DNA of 29,018 nucleotides from a virus: IMG/VR virus record IMGVR_UViG_3300042691_024823, positions 1-29,018 of that record. One strand, 5' to 3'. The notes beneath the pieces are model-generated. The model saw only the letters and a program-made list of their open reading frames with translations. It had not been told where the DNA came from and searched no databases. This document shows positions 1-7,932 of this stretch, piece after piece (the stretch's first letter is position 1; each line of letters starts with the position of its first letter). Made by a program: the position numbers and the translations under genes.

Positions 1-2
1 AT

Positions 3-1217
3 TTAGGATATCTTCCTATCCGTGTTAAGTCATTACCTGAAGGTATTGAAACAAATGCTAATGTCCCTCACATGACTTTCATAAATACTGTTCCTGGGTT
101 TGCCTGGTTAACCTTGTATTTGGAAACAATCATTTCTTCCCTTGCCTGGAAACCTACTACTTCGGCAACTATTGCTTTACAATATCGCAGAAACCTTGTA
201 GAATGGGTAATGAAAACTGACCCTGCTAATGCTTGGTTAATTGATTATCTTGCACATGACTTCTCTGCCCGTGGTCTTTCTCCTTGGGATATGTTATCAT
301 CTGGATTAGGTCACGCATTTTCATTCCGTGGATCTGACTCAATCGTTGTTATTCCCGGCGCTCGTTATTTCTACGATGAGCCTGAAGATGAGGTGTGTAT
401 CAATTCTGTAAATGCTTCTGAACACTCTGTATCTACTACAAAAATCTTTACAGTTGGTGAAGAGCAAATGATGGTAGATTGGTTAAAAGATTTTCCTGAA
501 GGAATCTTTTCAATGGTTTCAGACACATTCGACTTGACAATGGTTGCAAAACCTGGGCCAGGCGGTTTCTGTTATAACCAAAAAGAATTAATCATAAACC
601 GTAACGGCAAATTGGTTATTCGTCCTGACTCTGGTAATCCTGCAGATATTATCTGTGGTCACGGTCGTACTGAATTAACTGATGCAGAAAAACGTGCTGG
701 CTATCCAGAGTTTTATACCAAAGGACTTATTGAGTGCTTATGGGAAATCTTTGGTGGGTCTGTAAATGAACAAGGATTTAAAGTTCTTGACCCACATATC
801 GGAGCAATCTATGGAGATTCAATTACTTTGGAAAGACAAGTTGAGATTTATGAAAGACTTGCTGCTAAAGGATTTGCTGCAACAAATATTGTTCTTGGGG
901 TAGGATCATTTACATATCAATGTAATACTCGTGATACTGTTGGTTTTGCTGCTAAAGGCGCATGGTTTGAAGCAAACGGTATTGGGTATGATATCTACAA
1001 AGATCCTGTTACCGACGACGGTACCAAAAAATCATTAAAAGGTAGAATTGCTGTTCTTGAAGAAAATGGTGAATATGTTGTGAAAACACAATGTACCGCT
1101 GAAGAAGAGAATACCGGAGTTCTACAAACCATATATGAAAACGGTCAATTTTTTAATCAAACCACATTGACTGAAATTCGTTCTAAAATTGCACAATTAG
1201 CAAATGAAAATAATTAA
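3..1217 (+). CDS. nadV: Nicotinamide phosphoribosyltransferase (NadV/NAMPT family), 5' end outside window
   Basis: The enzyme joins nicotinamide and PRPP to make NMN, the first step of NAD+ salvage in the cytoplasm. The frame is open from the left edge of the window with no stop, and the residues before the first ATG (72) already fit the family, so the true start lies upstream; about 404 residues are visible and probably 80-100 are missing. Family signatures seen are WLTLYLETIISS followed by PTTSATIA, the PRPP-binding stretch RPDSGNPADIICG, the GDS stretch that lines up with the catalytic aspartate region of NAMPT, and DIYKDPVTDDGTKKS near the C-terminus. The next gene overlaps by 14 nt. Phage NadV enzymes are known to restore NAD+ drained by NAD-consuming defences; that role here is inference. 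Family assignment is very secure. Confidence 0.93.
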   Translation, partial: LGYLPIRVKSLPEGIETNANVPHMTFINTVPGFAWLTLYLETIISSLAWKPTTSATIALQYRRNLVEWVMKTDPANAWLIDYLAHDFSARGLSPWDMLSSGLGHAFSFRGSDSIVVIPGARYFYDEPEDEVCINSVNASEHSVSTTKIFTVGEEQMMVDWLKDFPEGIFSMVSDTFDLTMVAKPGPGGFCYNQKELIINRNGKLVIRPDSGNPADIICGHGRTELTDAEKRAGYPEFYTKGLIECLWEIFGGSVNEQGFKVLDPHIGAIYGDSITLERQVEIYERLAAKGFAATNIVLGVGSFTYQCNTRDTVGFAAKGAWFEANGIGYDIYKDPVTDDGTKKSLKGRIAVLEENGEYVVKTQCTAEEENTGVLQTIYENGQFFNQTTLTEIRSKIAQLANENN

Positions 1218-1695
1218 ACCTACTTCAGAAAATCAAGAACCTCAAGGGATCCGAGTATTTCTTGCTGGTTCAATCGAGATGGGTAAAGCAAAGGATTGGC
1301 AGGACTCTACTGCCAATCTTTTTTCCGATATAGAAAATGTAACTTTCTATAATCCACTTCGTGAAAACTGGGACTCAACATGGTCTCAAGATCAAAAAAA
1401 TCCACAATTTAACTACCAAGTAAATTGGGAACTTAATAGCATTGATAATAGTCATATTGTTTTCTTTAACATTTTACCTGATACCAAAAGTCCAATTACT
1501 CTTATGGAATTAGGTTACTGCGCATCATCAAAACCTTATGTTATTGTATGTTGCCCAGAAGGGTTTTGGAAAAAAGGAAACGTAGACATTATATCTACAA
1601 GGTCAAACATTCAAGTATATGAAGACTACGATAAAGCAGTAGGTGCATTAAGAACCCTTATTCATAAAGAACTAATTGGTTCTTCAATGATATAA
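1204..1695 (+). CDS. Nucleoside 2-deoxyribosyltransferase-like protein
   Basis: A 163-residue soluble protein of the nucleoside 2-deoxyribosyltransferase-like group (a Rossmann-like fold related to Rcl/MilB hydrolases and distantly to TIR domains). The visible pattern is FLAGSIEMGKAKDWQ at residues 19-33 (the glycine-rich nucleotide loop), NPLRENW at 50-56, QVNWE with a following hydrophobic strand, and SPITLMELGYCASS at 96-109, where E102 is the likely catalytic glutamate. These enzymes cleave or exchange N-glycosidic bonds of nucleosides or nucleotides; the actual substrate cannot be read from sequence. The gene starts inside the 3' end of nadV (14-nt overlap), suggesting translational coupling and a linked role in NAD or nucleotide metabolism, which is inference. 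Confidence 0.75.
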   Translation: MKIIKPTSENQEPQGIRVFLAGSIEMGKAKDWQDSTANLFSDIENVTFYNPLRENWDSTWSQDQKNPQFNYQVNWELNSIDNSHIVFFNILPDTKSPITLMELGYCASSKPYVIVCCPEGFWKKGNVDIISTRSNIQVYEDYDKAVGALRTLIHKELIGSSMI

Positions 1696-1712
1696 TCAAT
1701 AAACATATACAT

Positions 1713-2819
1713 ATGAATTTAATATTTGACGGAAACTACTTATTCTATAAAACTCTTTTTATCTTTGGAGGTTACTCAAACGGTAAAAGATTACTTGAAG
1801 ACCAAAAAGATCAAGATATGTTCATGAGAAAAATCGCAACTGATATGTCTCATGCTATTCGTGCTTTTGGTAATCCTGACAAAATTGTTTTTACGATTGA
1901 CTCAAGATCTTGGAGAAAAGATGTTATTATTGAAGATGGTGACTACAAAGGCCATCGTACTAAAGATGAGTCAACAATTGATTGGGATACTTTTTATAAA
2001 TGTATGAATGAGTTTGGTCAAATCCTTAAACGTAAAGGTATTATTGTATCTAAAGAAGAACGCGCTGAAGGTGATGACTTAATGTACTTATGGGCAGACC
2101 GTTTCTTTAAAAACGGGGAAGATTCAGTTATTATAACAGGTGATAAAGATCTTACTCAATGTATTCGTTTTGACGGTAAAAACTTTGTTGTTGTGTATAA
2201 CCCAAATTCTAAAACCCGTAAGATTGTAGCACCTGTTGGTTTTTCTCATTGGTTAAAGAAAGATGATTATGATCTTTTTGATGCAAGTACATTTATGAAT
2301 AACAGTAAAGACTTAATTGCTGAGGCTCTTAACGCTGTTGAGATTCAAGAGATCGACCCGGAATACATTATCTTTGAGAAAGTAATTATTGGAGATGCTG
2401 GGGATGCTGTACCACCAATCTGGACATGGGAAAACAAAGGTAAAACATTTAGAGTTACTCCTGCAAAAGCAGAAAGAATTTATGAATTGCTTAACAAAGT
2501 AAAATTCGTTGATGATGTCTATGCTTTACCAGAAAGAGCTACGGAAATTGCAAACGGGATTCTATCCACCTGCAAACAAGTTGCAGACATAGAAAAGATT
2601 CGTGAAAGACTTGTAAGAAATCTTACACTTGTATATCTTGATGACCGAGTAATTCCTACTGATATTATTGAGAAATTTGAAGAGTCTTTCGCTAAAGATT
2701 CAAACCGTACACTTCCTGCTGTTAAATATGATATGTCATTCTTACTTGAAGGCACAAAATTTATCACTGGTCCAAACAAAACTTTTGAAGCTGATATCTT
2801 TAAACATTTTGGAGTTTAA
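1713..2819 (+). CDS. rnh: 5'-3' exonuclease / RNase H-like flap nuclease (T4 rnh type)
   Basis: A 368-residue FEN-family nuclease that would remove RNA primers and 5' flaps from lagging-strand fragments during phage replication. Metal-binding acidic residues are in the expected order: D6 (IFDGNYLF), D63 (TIDSRSW), E119, D121 and D122 (AEGDDLM), D144 and D146 (TGDKDLTQ), and a helix-three-turn-helix segment with GDAGDAVPP near residues 228-236. The stretch DYKGHRTKDES at 77-87 corresponds to the basic arch region. It is somewhat longer than T4 RNase H (305 aa). It starts 17 nt after the previous gene in an A/T-rich gap without a promoter box, so it is probably in the same transcript. A general 5'-3' exonuclease name is equally acceptable. 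Confidence 0.85.
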   Translation: MNLIFDGNYLFYKTLFIFGGYSNGKRLLEDQKDQDMFMRKIATDMSHAIRAFGNPDKIVFTIDSRSWRKDVIIEDGDYKGHRTKDESTIDWDTFYKCMNEFGQILKRKGIIVSKEERAEGDDLMYLWADRFFKNGEDSVIITGDKDLTQCIRFDGKNFVVVYNPNSKTRKIVAPVGFSHWLKKDDYDLFDASTFMNNSKDLIAEALNAVEIQEIDPEYIIFEKVIIGDAGDAVPPIWTWENKGKTFRVTPAKAERIYELLNKVKFVDDVYALPERATEIANGILSTCKQVADIEKIRERLVRNLTLVYLDDRVIPTDIIEKFEESFAKDSNRTLPAVKYDMSFLLEGTKFITGPNKTFEADIFKHFGV

Positions 2820-2850
2820 TCAATTCTTAAAACTTTTGGTTAATAGGCAA

Positions 2851-2859
2851 ATATAATCA
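2851..2859 (+). promoter_or_regulatory. Weak TATATA-type promoter candidate
   Basis: In the 69-nt gap before the gene at 2889 lies ATATAATCA, which resembles the TATATAATC boxes upstream of later genes but lacks the first T. It ends 29 nt before the start codon, further than most boxes in the window. Listed as a weak candidate only. Confidence 0.25.
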
Positions 2860-2888
2860 ATAAAAAGAAATCCTTCTAAAGTCATCCA

Positions 2889-3296
2889 ATGGAATTATTT
2901 GAATTCATAAACACTATCTTTAAGCCTACGGAATTTAAAAAGGTGAAAATGCACGAACGAGCAAAACACTTTTTTATGATTAATCGTTTTGCAAGTATTA
3001 AGTCACCTGTTCCTGCTTCATATTTTAATCATATCAAGATTAATCCTGGGCAAGCTGTTTCTTTTTGGGGTGAAACTTGGGGTCGTTCATATAGCAAGAC
3101 TCCATCTTGGATGTATGTTAAGACTCGTAAAGCAAAAGAAGACAAAAAAGCAAAGCAAGTTTTTACTGATGAAACGATTAAAGCTTATTGTCAAAAATTT
3201 GAAATGACTCGCAGAGATTTTGATACATCATTAGAATATTTAGGTGAATCATTTGTATCTCAAGTTAAAGAATACGAAAAGTTCATATTACATTAA
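2889..3296 (+). CDS. Small protein, possible clamp-loader small subunit (gp62-like)
   Basis: A 135-residue basic, mostly helical protein with no signal peptide or membrane segment. I do not recognise it by a firm motif. Its layout is reminiscent of T4-type gp62: an N-terminal FFMINRFASI segment (compare PFLTNRSLSYF in cyanophage gp62), a central basic stretch with PSWMYVKTRKAKED, and a C-terminal helix with RRDFDTSLEYLGESFVSQVKE. gp62 works with gp44 to load the sliding clamp, which T4 also needs for late transcription. Its place directly after the RNase H-like gene fits a replication role. The similarity is by eye and short, so this is a hypothesis; a conserved phage protein of unknown function is the safe call. 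Confidence 0.4.
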   Translation: MELFEFINTIFKPTEFKKVKMHERAKHFFMINRFASIKSPVPASYFNHIKINPGQAVSFWGETWGRSYSKTPSWMYVKTRKAKEDKKAKQVFTDETIKAYCQKFEMTRRDFDTSLEYLGESFVSQVKEYEKFILH

Positions 3297-3306
3297 TCAC
3301 AGTCAG

Positions 3307-3342
3307 ATCCGGTGAATATATAGAATAAAATAGACACCGGAT
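3307..3342 (+). promoter_or_regulatory. Inverted repeat enclosing a TATATA box and reaching into a start codon
   Basis: ATCCGGTG at 3307-3314 is the exact reverse complement of CACCGGAT at 3335-3342. The 20-nt loop holds TATATAGAA (3317-3325), a match to the late-promoter-like boxes elsewhere. The right arm runs into the ATG at 3341. An RNA coming from upstream would contain both arms and could bury the start codon; an RNA begun at the box would lack the left arm. T4 genes e, soc and 49 are regulated in this way, so the layout suggests a translational lock on early read-through RNA. The repeat is certain; its function is inferred. Confidence 0.6.
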
Positions 3343-5341
3343 GCTGGCAATCCTTTCAAATCCTGGCGACTTTGTTAAGATAACACAAGATAAGCCATTT
3401 CATTATGTTACCAAGTTAACTGGTTGGTGTGATGATATTCTTGGCACAGGTATTCTTAAAAAAGAATTTCGTTGGGGTACTTCTAATCGAGTTCGTGCTT
3501 CTTGGGTAGAACTTACTACTCAAAATTTACAGGATGTTATCTTAAATCCTGCTAATGACTTATTTGTTGATTTTCGTATAACTCTTATCAGCGGCGGTCC
3601 TTCTACTATTGAAAGTATAGAAGTTAATTGTGAACAGTCTGATGATGCTAAAGATCCTTACTTAGGCTTTGTCCCAGTGTATCTTGTATCAGAAAGAGGA
3701 AATATAAGTAACATAACAAAACTCAGTAACTTTACATTTCAGCCTTACGCTGTAAACCCTGCAATCGCACTGTATCGTAATTTAAGTTATACGATTAATC
3801 AGTTATTTGGTCATGATGTAATGTATGCAAGAGCAGTACCTATGGCGGTAGGTAAAGATGTTACGCTACATGAATGGACACTTTATGATGTTGACGATCC
3901 TAAATGTATTAAAGTAGTTGTTCCTAACAACGAATTCCCAGATAATAAGATCTTATTTAATTCAATGGGTCTTGATTTTGAAATGCCTTTTGAAGTTCAT
4001 ATCGTTAAAGAATATTACGAAGAATTGTTTGGGATTGGTACAGGACCGCAAAAGCGTGATATTGTTTACTTCCCATTAACTAATAGGATTTATGAAATTG
4101 AAAGTTCATACCTATTTAAAGATTTTATGCAAAAAGAAATCTACTGGAAAGTAGGGTTAAAGAAATATGCACCTAAAGCAAATCGTTATGAACCTCAAGA
4201 TTTACGCGAACAACTTGATAGTATAAGTTGGGATGCAGAAGAAAGATTTGGCGAAGAAGTTAGACTTGAAGCAATTAAAACAACAGACCCACAACAATAT
4301 GATCCTAAAATTGGATCTCGTGATTATGACCCAACAAGATTAAACATAAATGATAATCTTGTTATTACTGAACAGAAAGTAGCAAATTATACAAACATTC
4401 TTTCTGAAACACAATATGATTTAAGAACAGTGTATGATCCTAAACTTTCATCACAAGAAACTGCTGTAGAATATCGTGCTGATGTAATCTTTAAAGCTAC
4501 AGAAGAAAGATCTTTATGTATGTGGTTTAAAGAGATTAAACCAACTGTTGCTCCACCTAAAGATAAAGTTAAAGGATATCTTTCGTTAGGAGTTGCAGGA
4601 CCTACTACTACACCTCTTACATATACTATTACAGCTAAAAGAAATTATGAAAATGGATCTTTAATCAAGATCACGAGATTTAATGGTCTTACACTTTACG
4701 GTGAAATTACAAACATGGTTTCTTCACCAAGTGGATACGCATATACAATTAGTATAAGTAATGACATTATAACTTATCTAAATACTTACTTTGCAAATTG
4801 GGCATCTTCATTTACAAATAATGGATATTATGCTGAACCTGCAAATGAAACAATACTTTTTGATGGGTATGAAAACGGAGAAGGGTGGAAAGTTTCAATT
4901 TTTGCAAGTCGTTATATAATCTTCAAAGATTCAGAAAAAGAATATCTTAACATATTACAAACGGATCTTGTTGAAGACTATTGGTACGCAATGTTTATGA
5001 ACATTTCTAACTTTTATAAACAATTAACTCTTGATCTTTGGGTTAGAAAATGGAATGAACAAAATACACAGCCTGTCCAAACAACAGATCTTGAGAATAT
5101 ATACTCAAATACTATAAGCAATCTAAGCACTATTGATCGTAGTAATACCGGAGTTAAGTATAAACTTAAAGGAGGAAATTTACAGATTACAAACTTAAGA
5201 TTATACGATAAAATAGAAACCGAGCAAGCAAAACAATCAATCATATTAAATGAAACGATTGTACAAGATGCACAATTTGGAATTATCATTGACAATGCTA
5301 TCCAGAGATTAAGACTTCCTTGGATTGCGAAAACTAAATAA
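3341..5341 (+). CDS. Neck/head-completion protein with gp14-like region and jelly-roll-like extension
   Basis: A 666-residue protein in the position of the T4 neck genes, directly before the terminase pair. Residues about 215-280 contain FGIGTGPQKRDIVYFPLTNR followed by YEIESSYLF and ending in YWKVGLKKY, which matches the pattern of T4 gp14 (a GDLIYFPMDNSLFEI block, then a hydrophobic strand). gp14 is a 256-residue neck protein joining head to tail. After a charged linker, residues about 370-655 look like a concanavalin/LamG-type sandwich: LCMWFKE, then WKVSIFASRYIIF, WYAMFMNISNFYKQL and LQITNLRLYD. This suggests a neck protein carrying a surface, possibly sugar-binding, domain. The start codon lies in an inverted repeat. 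The gp14 link is by short pattern only and the second domain by strand pattern, so both are moderate. Confidence 0.5.
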   Translation: MLAILSNPGDFVKITQDKPFHYVTKLTGWCDDILGTGILKKEFRWGTSNRVRASWVELTTQNLQDVILNPANDLFVDFRITLISGGPSTIESIEVNCEQSDDAKDPYLGFVPVYLVSERGNISNITKLSNFTFQPYAVNPAIALYRNLSYTINQLFGHDVMYARAVPMAVGKDVTLHEWTLYDVDDPKCIKVVVPNNEFPDNKILFNSMGLDFEMPFEVHIVKEYYEELFGIGTGPQKRDIVYFPLTNRIYEIESSYLFKDFMQKEIYWKVGLKKYAPKANRYEPQDLREQLDSISWDAEERFGEEVRLEAIKTTDPQQYDPKIGSRDYDPTRLNINDNLVITEQKVANYTNILSETQYDLRTVYDPKLSSQETAVEYRADVIFKATEERSLCMWFKEIKPTVAPPKDKVKGYLSLGVAGPTTTPLTYTITAKRNYENGSLIKITRFNGLTLYGEITNMVSSPSGYAYTISISNDIITYLNTYFANWASSFTNNGYYAEPANETILFDGYENGEGWKVSIFASRYIIFKDSEKEYLNILQTDLVEDYWYAMFMNISNFYKQLTLDLWVRKWNEQNTQPVQTTDLENIYSNTISNLSTIDRSNTGVKYKLKGGNLQITNLRLYDKIETEQAKQSIILNETIVQDAQFGIIIDNAIQRLRLPWIAKTK

Positions 5342-5344
5342 TTT

Positions 5345-6022
5345 ATGCCAAGAAAAATACCAGAAGACAAGAAAAGCGAGATGCATCTAAGAGATGAACT
5401 CGAAAAGATGTTACAAGATGGCATTGAGGATTTGCAAATCACAATGCAAGATGCTCGTGAAATTTTACCTGCTCACAAAGCAAATTTCATGGATTATGAA
5501 ACGGTAAAAAAGTATGCGGATACAAAAGCTGATAATATTGTTGATTCTATTTCAGAATTTTATCTTAACACAGTTATCATACAGGAAATTCCTTATGTAA
5601 AACAAAAAAGTGTTGTTGATAAAATTACCGTTTCAAACTTATTGTTCCAAATGAAAACTGCGGAACATGCTATTATTAAGTTACTTGAAGAAATTGACGG
5701 TGGTAATTTACACCCAAGAACGTTTGAAGTTCTCGCATCCCTGCAAAGATCCAAAATGGAAATTGTAAAACATCTTGCTCAATTTATGGTTATCATGGAA
5801 AATAACTATAAGAGCTTAAAAGAAGACTATCGTTTAAAGCAAAGCGATGATCCAATTATGATTGACCAAAATGCGGATGAAGAAATTCCTGCAAGTAAAA
5901 ACGGATTCCAAATGAGAGGAACAAAACAAGTAATTGAAATGTTAAGAAATGCTGTTCCTGAAAAACGTGCTACTGCGAATCCGAATGAAGCTGAAAATGA
6001 CATTGAGGAAATAAATGAGTAG
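5345..6022 (+). CDS. Terminase small subunit (gp16-like)
   Basis: A 225-residue, highly helical, charged protein with an acidic tail. It sits immediately before the large terminase and overlaps it by 8 nt, the T4 gene 16-17 arrangement. In T4, gp16 forms rings that recognise DNA and regulate the packaging motor. The central part (residues about 60-160), with helices such as KITVSNLLFQMKTAEHAIIK and LASLQRSKMEIVKHLAQFM, has the heptad pattern of the gp16 coiled-coil core; the C-terminal 45 residues are acidic and probably flexible. It begins 3 nt after the neck gene stop, so translation is likely coupled. It is longer than T4 gp16 (164 aa). The call rests on position, overlap and helical make-up, since gp16 proteins diverge strongly. 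Confidence 0.7.
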   Translation: MPRKIPEDKKSEMHLRDELEKMLQDGIEDLQITMQDAREILPAHKANFMDYETVKKYADTKADNIVDSISEFYLNTVIIQEIPYVKQKSVVDKITVSNLLFQMKTAEHAIIKLLEEIDGGNLHPRTFEVLASLQRSKMEIVKHLAQFMVIMENNYKSLKEDYRLKQSDDPIMIDQNADEEIPASKNGFQMRGTKQVIEMLRNAVPEKRATANPNEAENDIEEINE

Positions 6023-7844
6023 TAGAGGTAAGGTATGGAATACTAAAAAGATCAATGAAGAAATTGATCGCATAGAACGTGGTGTTCCTGCAGACTATTC
6101 ACCTTTTTCAGAAGGTAAGATAGATATGAAAGCTGCGGATATTGTTTTTGAATATACGCAAGAAGAACTTGAAGAATTAGCAAGATGTGCTAATGACGTA
6201 GTTTACTTTGGTAACAAATACTGTTATTCTATGACTGACGAAGGTATTTGTCAAATTACTCTTCGTCCATATCAGGAAAAAATGTTAAGATCATTTCAGG
6301 ATAACCGTTTTGTTGTAATGCTTGCATCAAGACAGATTGGTAAAACTGTAACGTCATCAATATTTATTGCTTGGTATTTATGTTTTCACTCAGACAGAAA
6401 CGTGATGGTTGTAGCAAATAAATTAGCAACAACTTCTGAGATCGTTGACAAAATTAAAACTGTTCTTAAGAATCTGCCATTCTTTATGAAACCTGGAGTA
6501 ACCGCAGGTGGTGTAACAGGTATGAGATTTGATAATGGATGTAGACTGTTTTCACAAGCAACTACTAAAACTGCGGCAATCGGGTTTACTATTCACTTAC
6601 TATTTGCCGATGAGTTTGCTCACATCCATTCAAACTTCCTTGTTCCTTTTTATCGTTCAATTTATCCTACGTTATCATCTTCCAAAATTTCAAGGATTAT
6701 TATATGTTCTACACCAAACGGTATGAACTTATTTTATGAAATTTATCAAGGTGCTATTGAAAAGAAAAATAATTATGTACCTATTCGAGTTGATTGGTGG
6801 GAAGTGCCAGGTAGAGATGAAATTTGGAAACAGCAAGAAATTGGTAACTTAGGTTCAGAAGAATTATTTAATCAAGAATACGGTAATCAATTCTTAGCAT
6901 CATCAAGACTTCTTTTTGATAGTCATACGTTAATGTTAATGAAGAGAGTATCAAAAGAATTTGTTTGTAAAGAAACAGATGCTTTCTTAGATTACCCTGA
7001 CTTAAATAATAATTTAAAGTGGTTGCCAAGTTTTGACCCTGGAGATGAAGAAAATCATGATAAGATATTTACACTTGTTGTTGATATTGGAGATGGCGTA
7101 GGGCGTGACTATTCAGTAATTAACATATTTGAATTAACTCCACAATCAATTGTAAATGTTCGTAAAACTCGAGACTGGTCAGATGAAACGAGTTTCTTCA
7201 GATTAAACCAAGTTGGTATGTTTAGATCAAACGTTCATTCAGTTGAAGAACTTGCAAAGGTTTTAGAATTACTTGTGTTTAATCTTTTTAATTTTGACCG
7301 TGTTAAGGTAGTTTTAGAAATTAACTTTAAAGGTAACATCATACATGAAAGATTATCAAGACATCGAGAATTTTATCCAGAGATTTTCTTATACACAAAA
7401 CATTCAGTAGCAAATGATCAACTTAAACTTGGGGTTAAAATTCATAAAGATAATCGTGAAACCTTTTGTCGTGAATTAAGAAACCTTGTAAAGAATAAGA
7501 AAATTGTAGTTAATGAAAGAAGAACCTTTGATGAATTAAGTTCATTCGGTATAAATTCCGTTGGTAGATACGAATCACAATTGGCACATGATGATGTTGC
7601 TATGACTTGTGTGAATCTTGTAACTTTATTTGATTCTTCTGATTTTTATGAAATGGTAGAGGAAATATATGATAAGTCCCCGGAAATATATAAATCAGCC
7701 GTAGAAACTAGAATGTCCGAAGGTGATAAAGTTGAAGATGATTTCTTATTATCATTTAAAATGATTCGTGAATTTGACAATTCACCAGCATCAGGATCAC
7801 AAAAATCTTACTCCTTTAGTGCATCTGGTAATCGTAAACGATAA
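6015..7844 (+). CDS. Terminase large subunit (gp17-like packaging ATPase/nuclease)
   Basis: A 609-residue DNA-packaging motor, close to T4 gp17 (610 aa). It pumps DNA into the prohead using ATP and cuts concatemers into headfuls. The N-terminal ATPase has LRPYQEKML at 83-91 (adenine-binding side), Walker A ASRQIGKT at 104-111, Walker B HLLFADE at 194-200 with the catalytic glutamate E200, and the coupling motif CSTPNG at 231-236. The C-terminal RNase H-fold nuclease shows its acidic triad as VVDIGDG (D357), VLEINFKG (E435) and HDDVAM (D526/D527). All expected catalytic residues are present, so the protein should be active. It overlaps the small subunit by 8 nt. A hairpin and a TATATA box follow the stop, so the sheath gene probably has its own promoter. 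Confidence 0.96.
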   Translation: MSSRGKVWNTKKINEEIDRIERGVPADYSPFSEGKIDMKAADIVFEYTQEELEELARCANDVVYFGNKYCYSMTDEGICQITLRPYQEKMLRSFQDNRFVVMLASRQIGKTVTSSIFIAWYLCFHSDRNVMVVANKLATTSEIVDKIKTVLKNLPFFMKPGVTAGGVTGMRFDNGCRLFSQATTKTAAIGFTIHLLFADEFAHIHSNFLVPFYRSIYPTLSSSKISRIIICSTPNGMNLFYEIYQGAIEKKNNYVPIRVDWWEVPGRDEIWKQQEIGNLGSEELFNQEYGNQFLASSRLLFDSHTLMLMKRVSKEFVCKETDAFLDYPDLNNNLKWLPSFDPGDEENHDKIFTLVVDIGDGVGRDYSVINIFELTPQSIVNVRKTRDWSDETSFFRLNQVGMFRSNVHSVEELAKVLELLVFNLFNFDRVKVVLEINFKGNIIHERLSRHREFYPEIFLYTKHSVANDQLKLGVKIHKDNRETFCRELRNLVKNKKIVVNERRTFDELSSFGINSVGRYESQLAHDDVAMTCVNLVTLFDSSDFYEMVEEIYDKSPEIYKSAVETRMSEGDKVEDDFLLSFKMIREFDNSPASGSQKSYSFSASGNRKR

Positions 7845-7846
7845 GA

Positions 7847-7881
7847 ATATCTTAATAAAACCTAAGGTTTGAAAAAGATAT
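7847..7881 (+). repeat. Imperfect hairpin between terminase and sheath genes
   Basis: Starting 3 nt after the terminase stop, ATATCTT (7847-7853) pairs with AAGATAT (7875-7881), and inside it AAACC (7858-7862) pairs with GGTTT (7866-7870) around a 3-nt loop, with 4-nt internal loops on each side. No T run follows, so it is not a classical intrinsic terminator. The right arm overlaps the TATATACTA box. It may be an RNA-processing, attenuation or 3'-end stabilising element. Confidence 0.4.
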
Positions 7882-7887
7882 ATACTA
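7877..7887 (+). promoter_or_regulatory. Late-promoter-like box (sheath gene)
   Basis: GATATATACTA fits the GATATATA-type box found before other late genes. It ends 45 nt before the sheath start codon, giving a longer leader than the 15-19 nt seen elsewhere; that leader holds a 16-nt element shared with the tail-tube gene. A second weaker candidate, GATATAATG, begins at 7895. Confidence 0.45.
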
Positions 7888-7905
7888 CAGATTGGATATA
7901 ATGAC

Positions 7906-7921
7906 AATTAAAGAAAAATAA
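7906..7921 (+). promoter_or_regulatory. A-rich leader element shared with tail-tube gene (copy 1)
   Basis: AATTAAAGAAAAATAA lies 11 nt before the sheath start codon. An identical 16-mer lies 12 nt before the tail-tube start codon. There is no Shine-Dalgarno motif at either gene. In Bacteroidota, A-rich leaders favour translation, so this is probably a strong ribosome-binding leader for two very abundant virion proteins. Confidence 0.5.
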
Positions 7922-7932
7922 CTAAAAGCAGA

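Noticed and set aside
2519-2856. Short open frames on both strands at the end of the RNase H-like gene
   Set aside because: They are alternative-frame shadows of a gene with intact catalytic motifs and have no leaders.
7901-7921. Six-codon mini-frame (ATG ACA ATT ... TAA) in the sheath leader
   Set aside because: It overlaps the shared A-rich leader element, and the equivalent place in the tube leader has no such frame, so a leader peptide is not supported.
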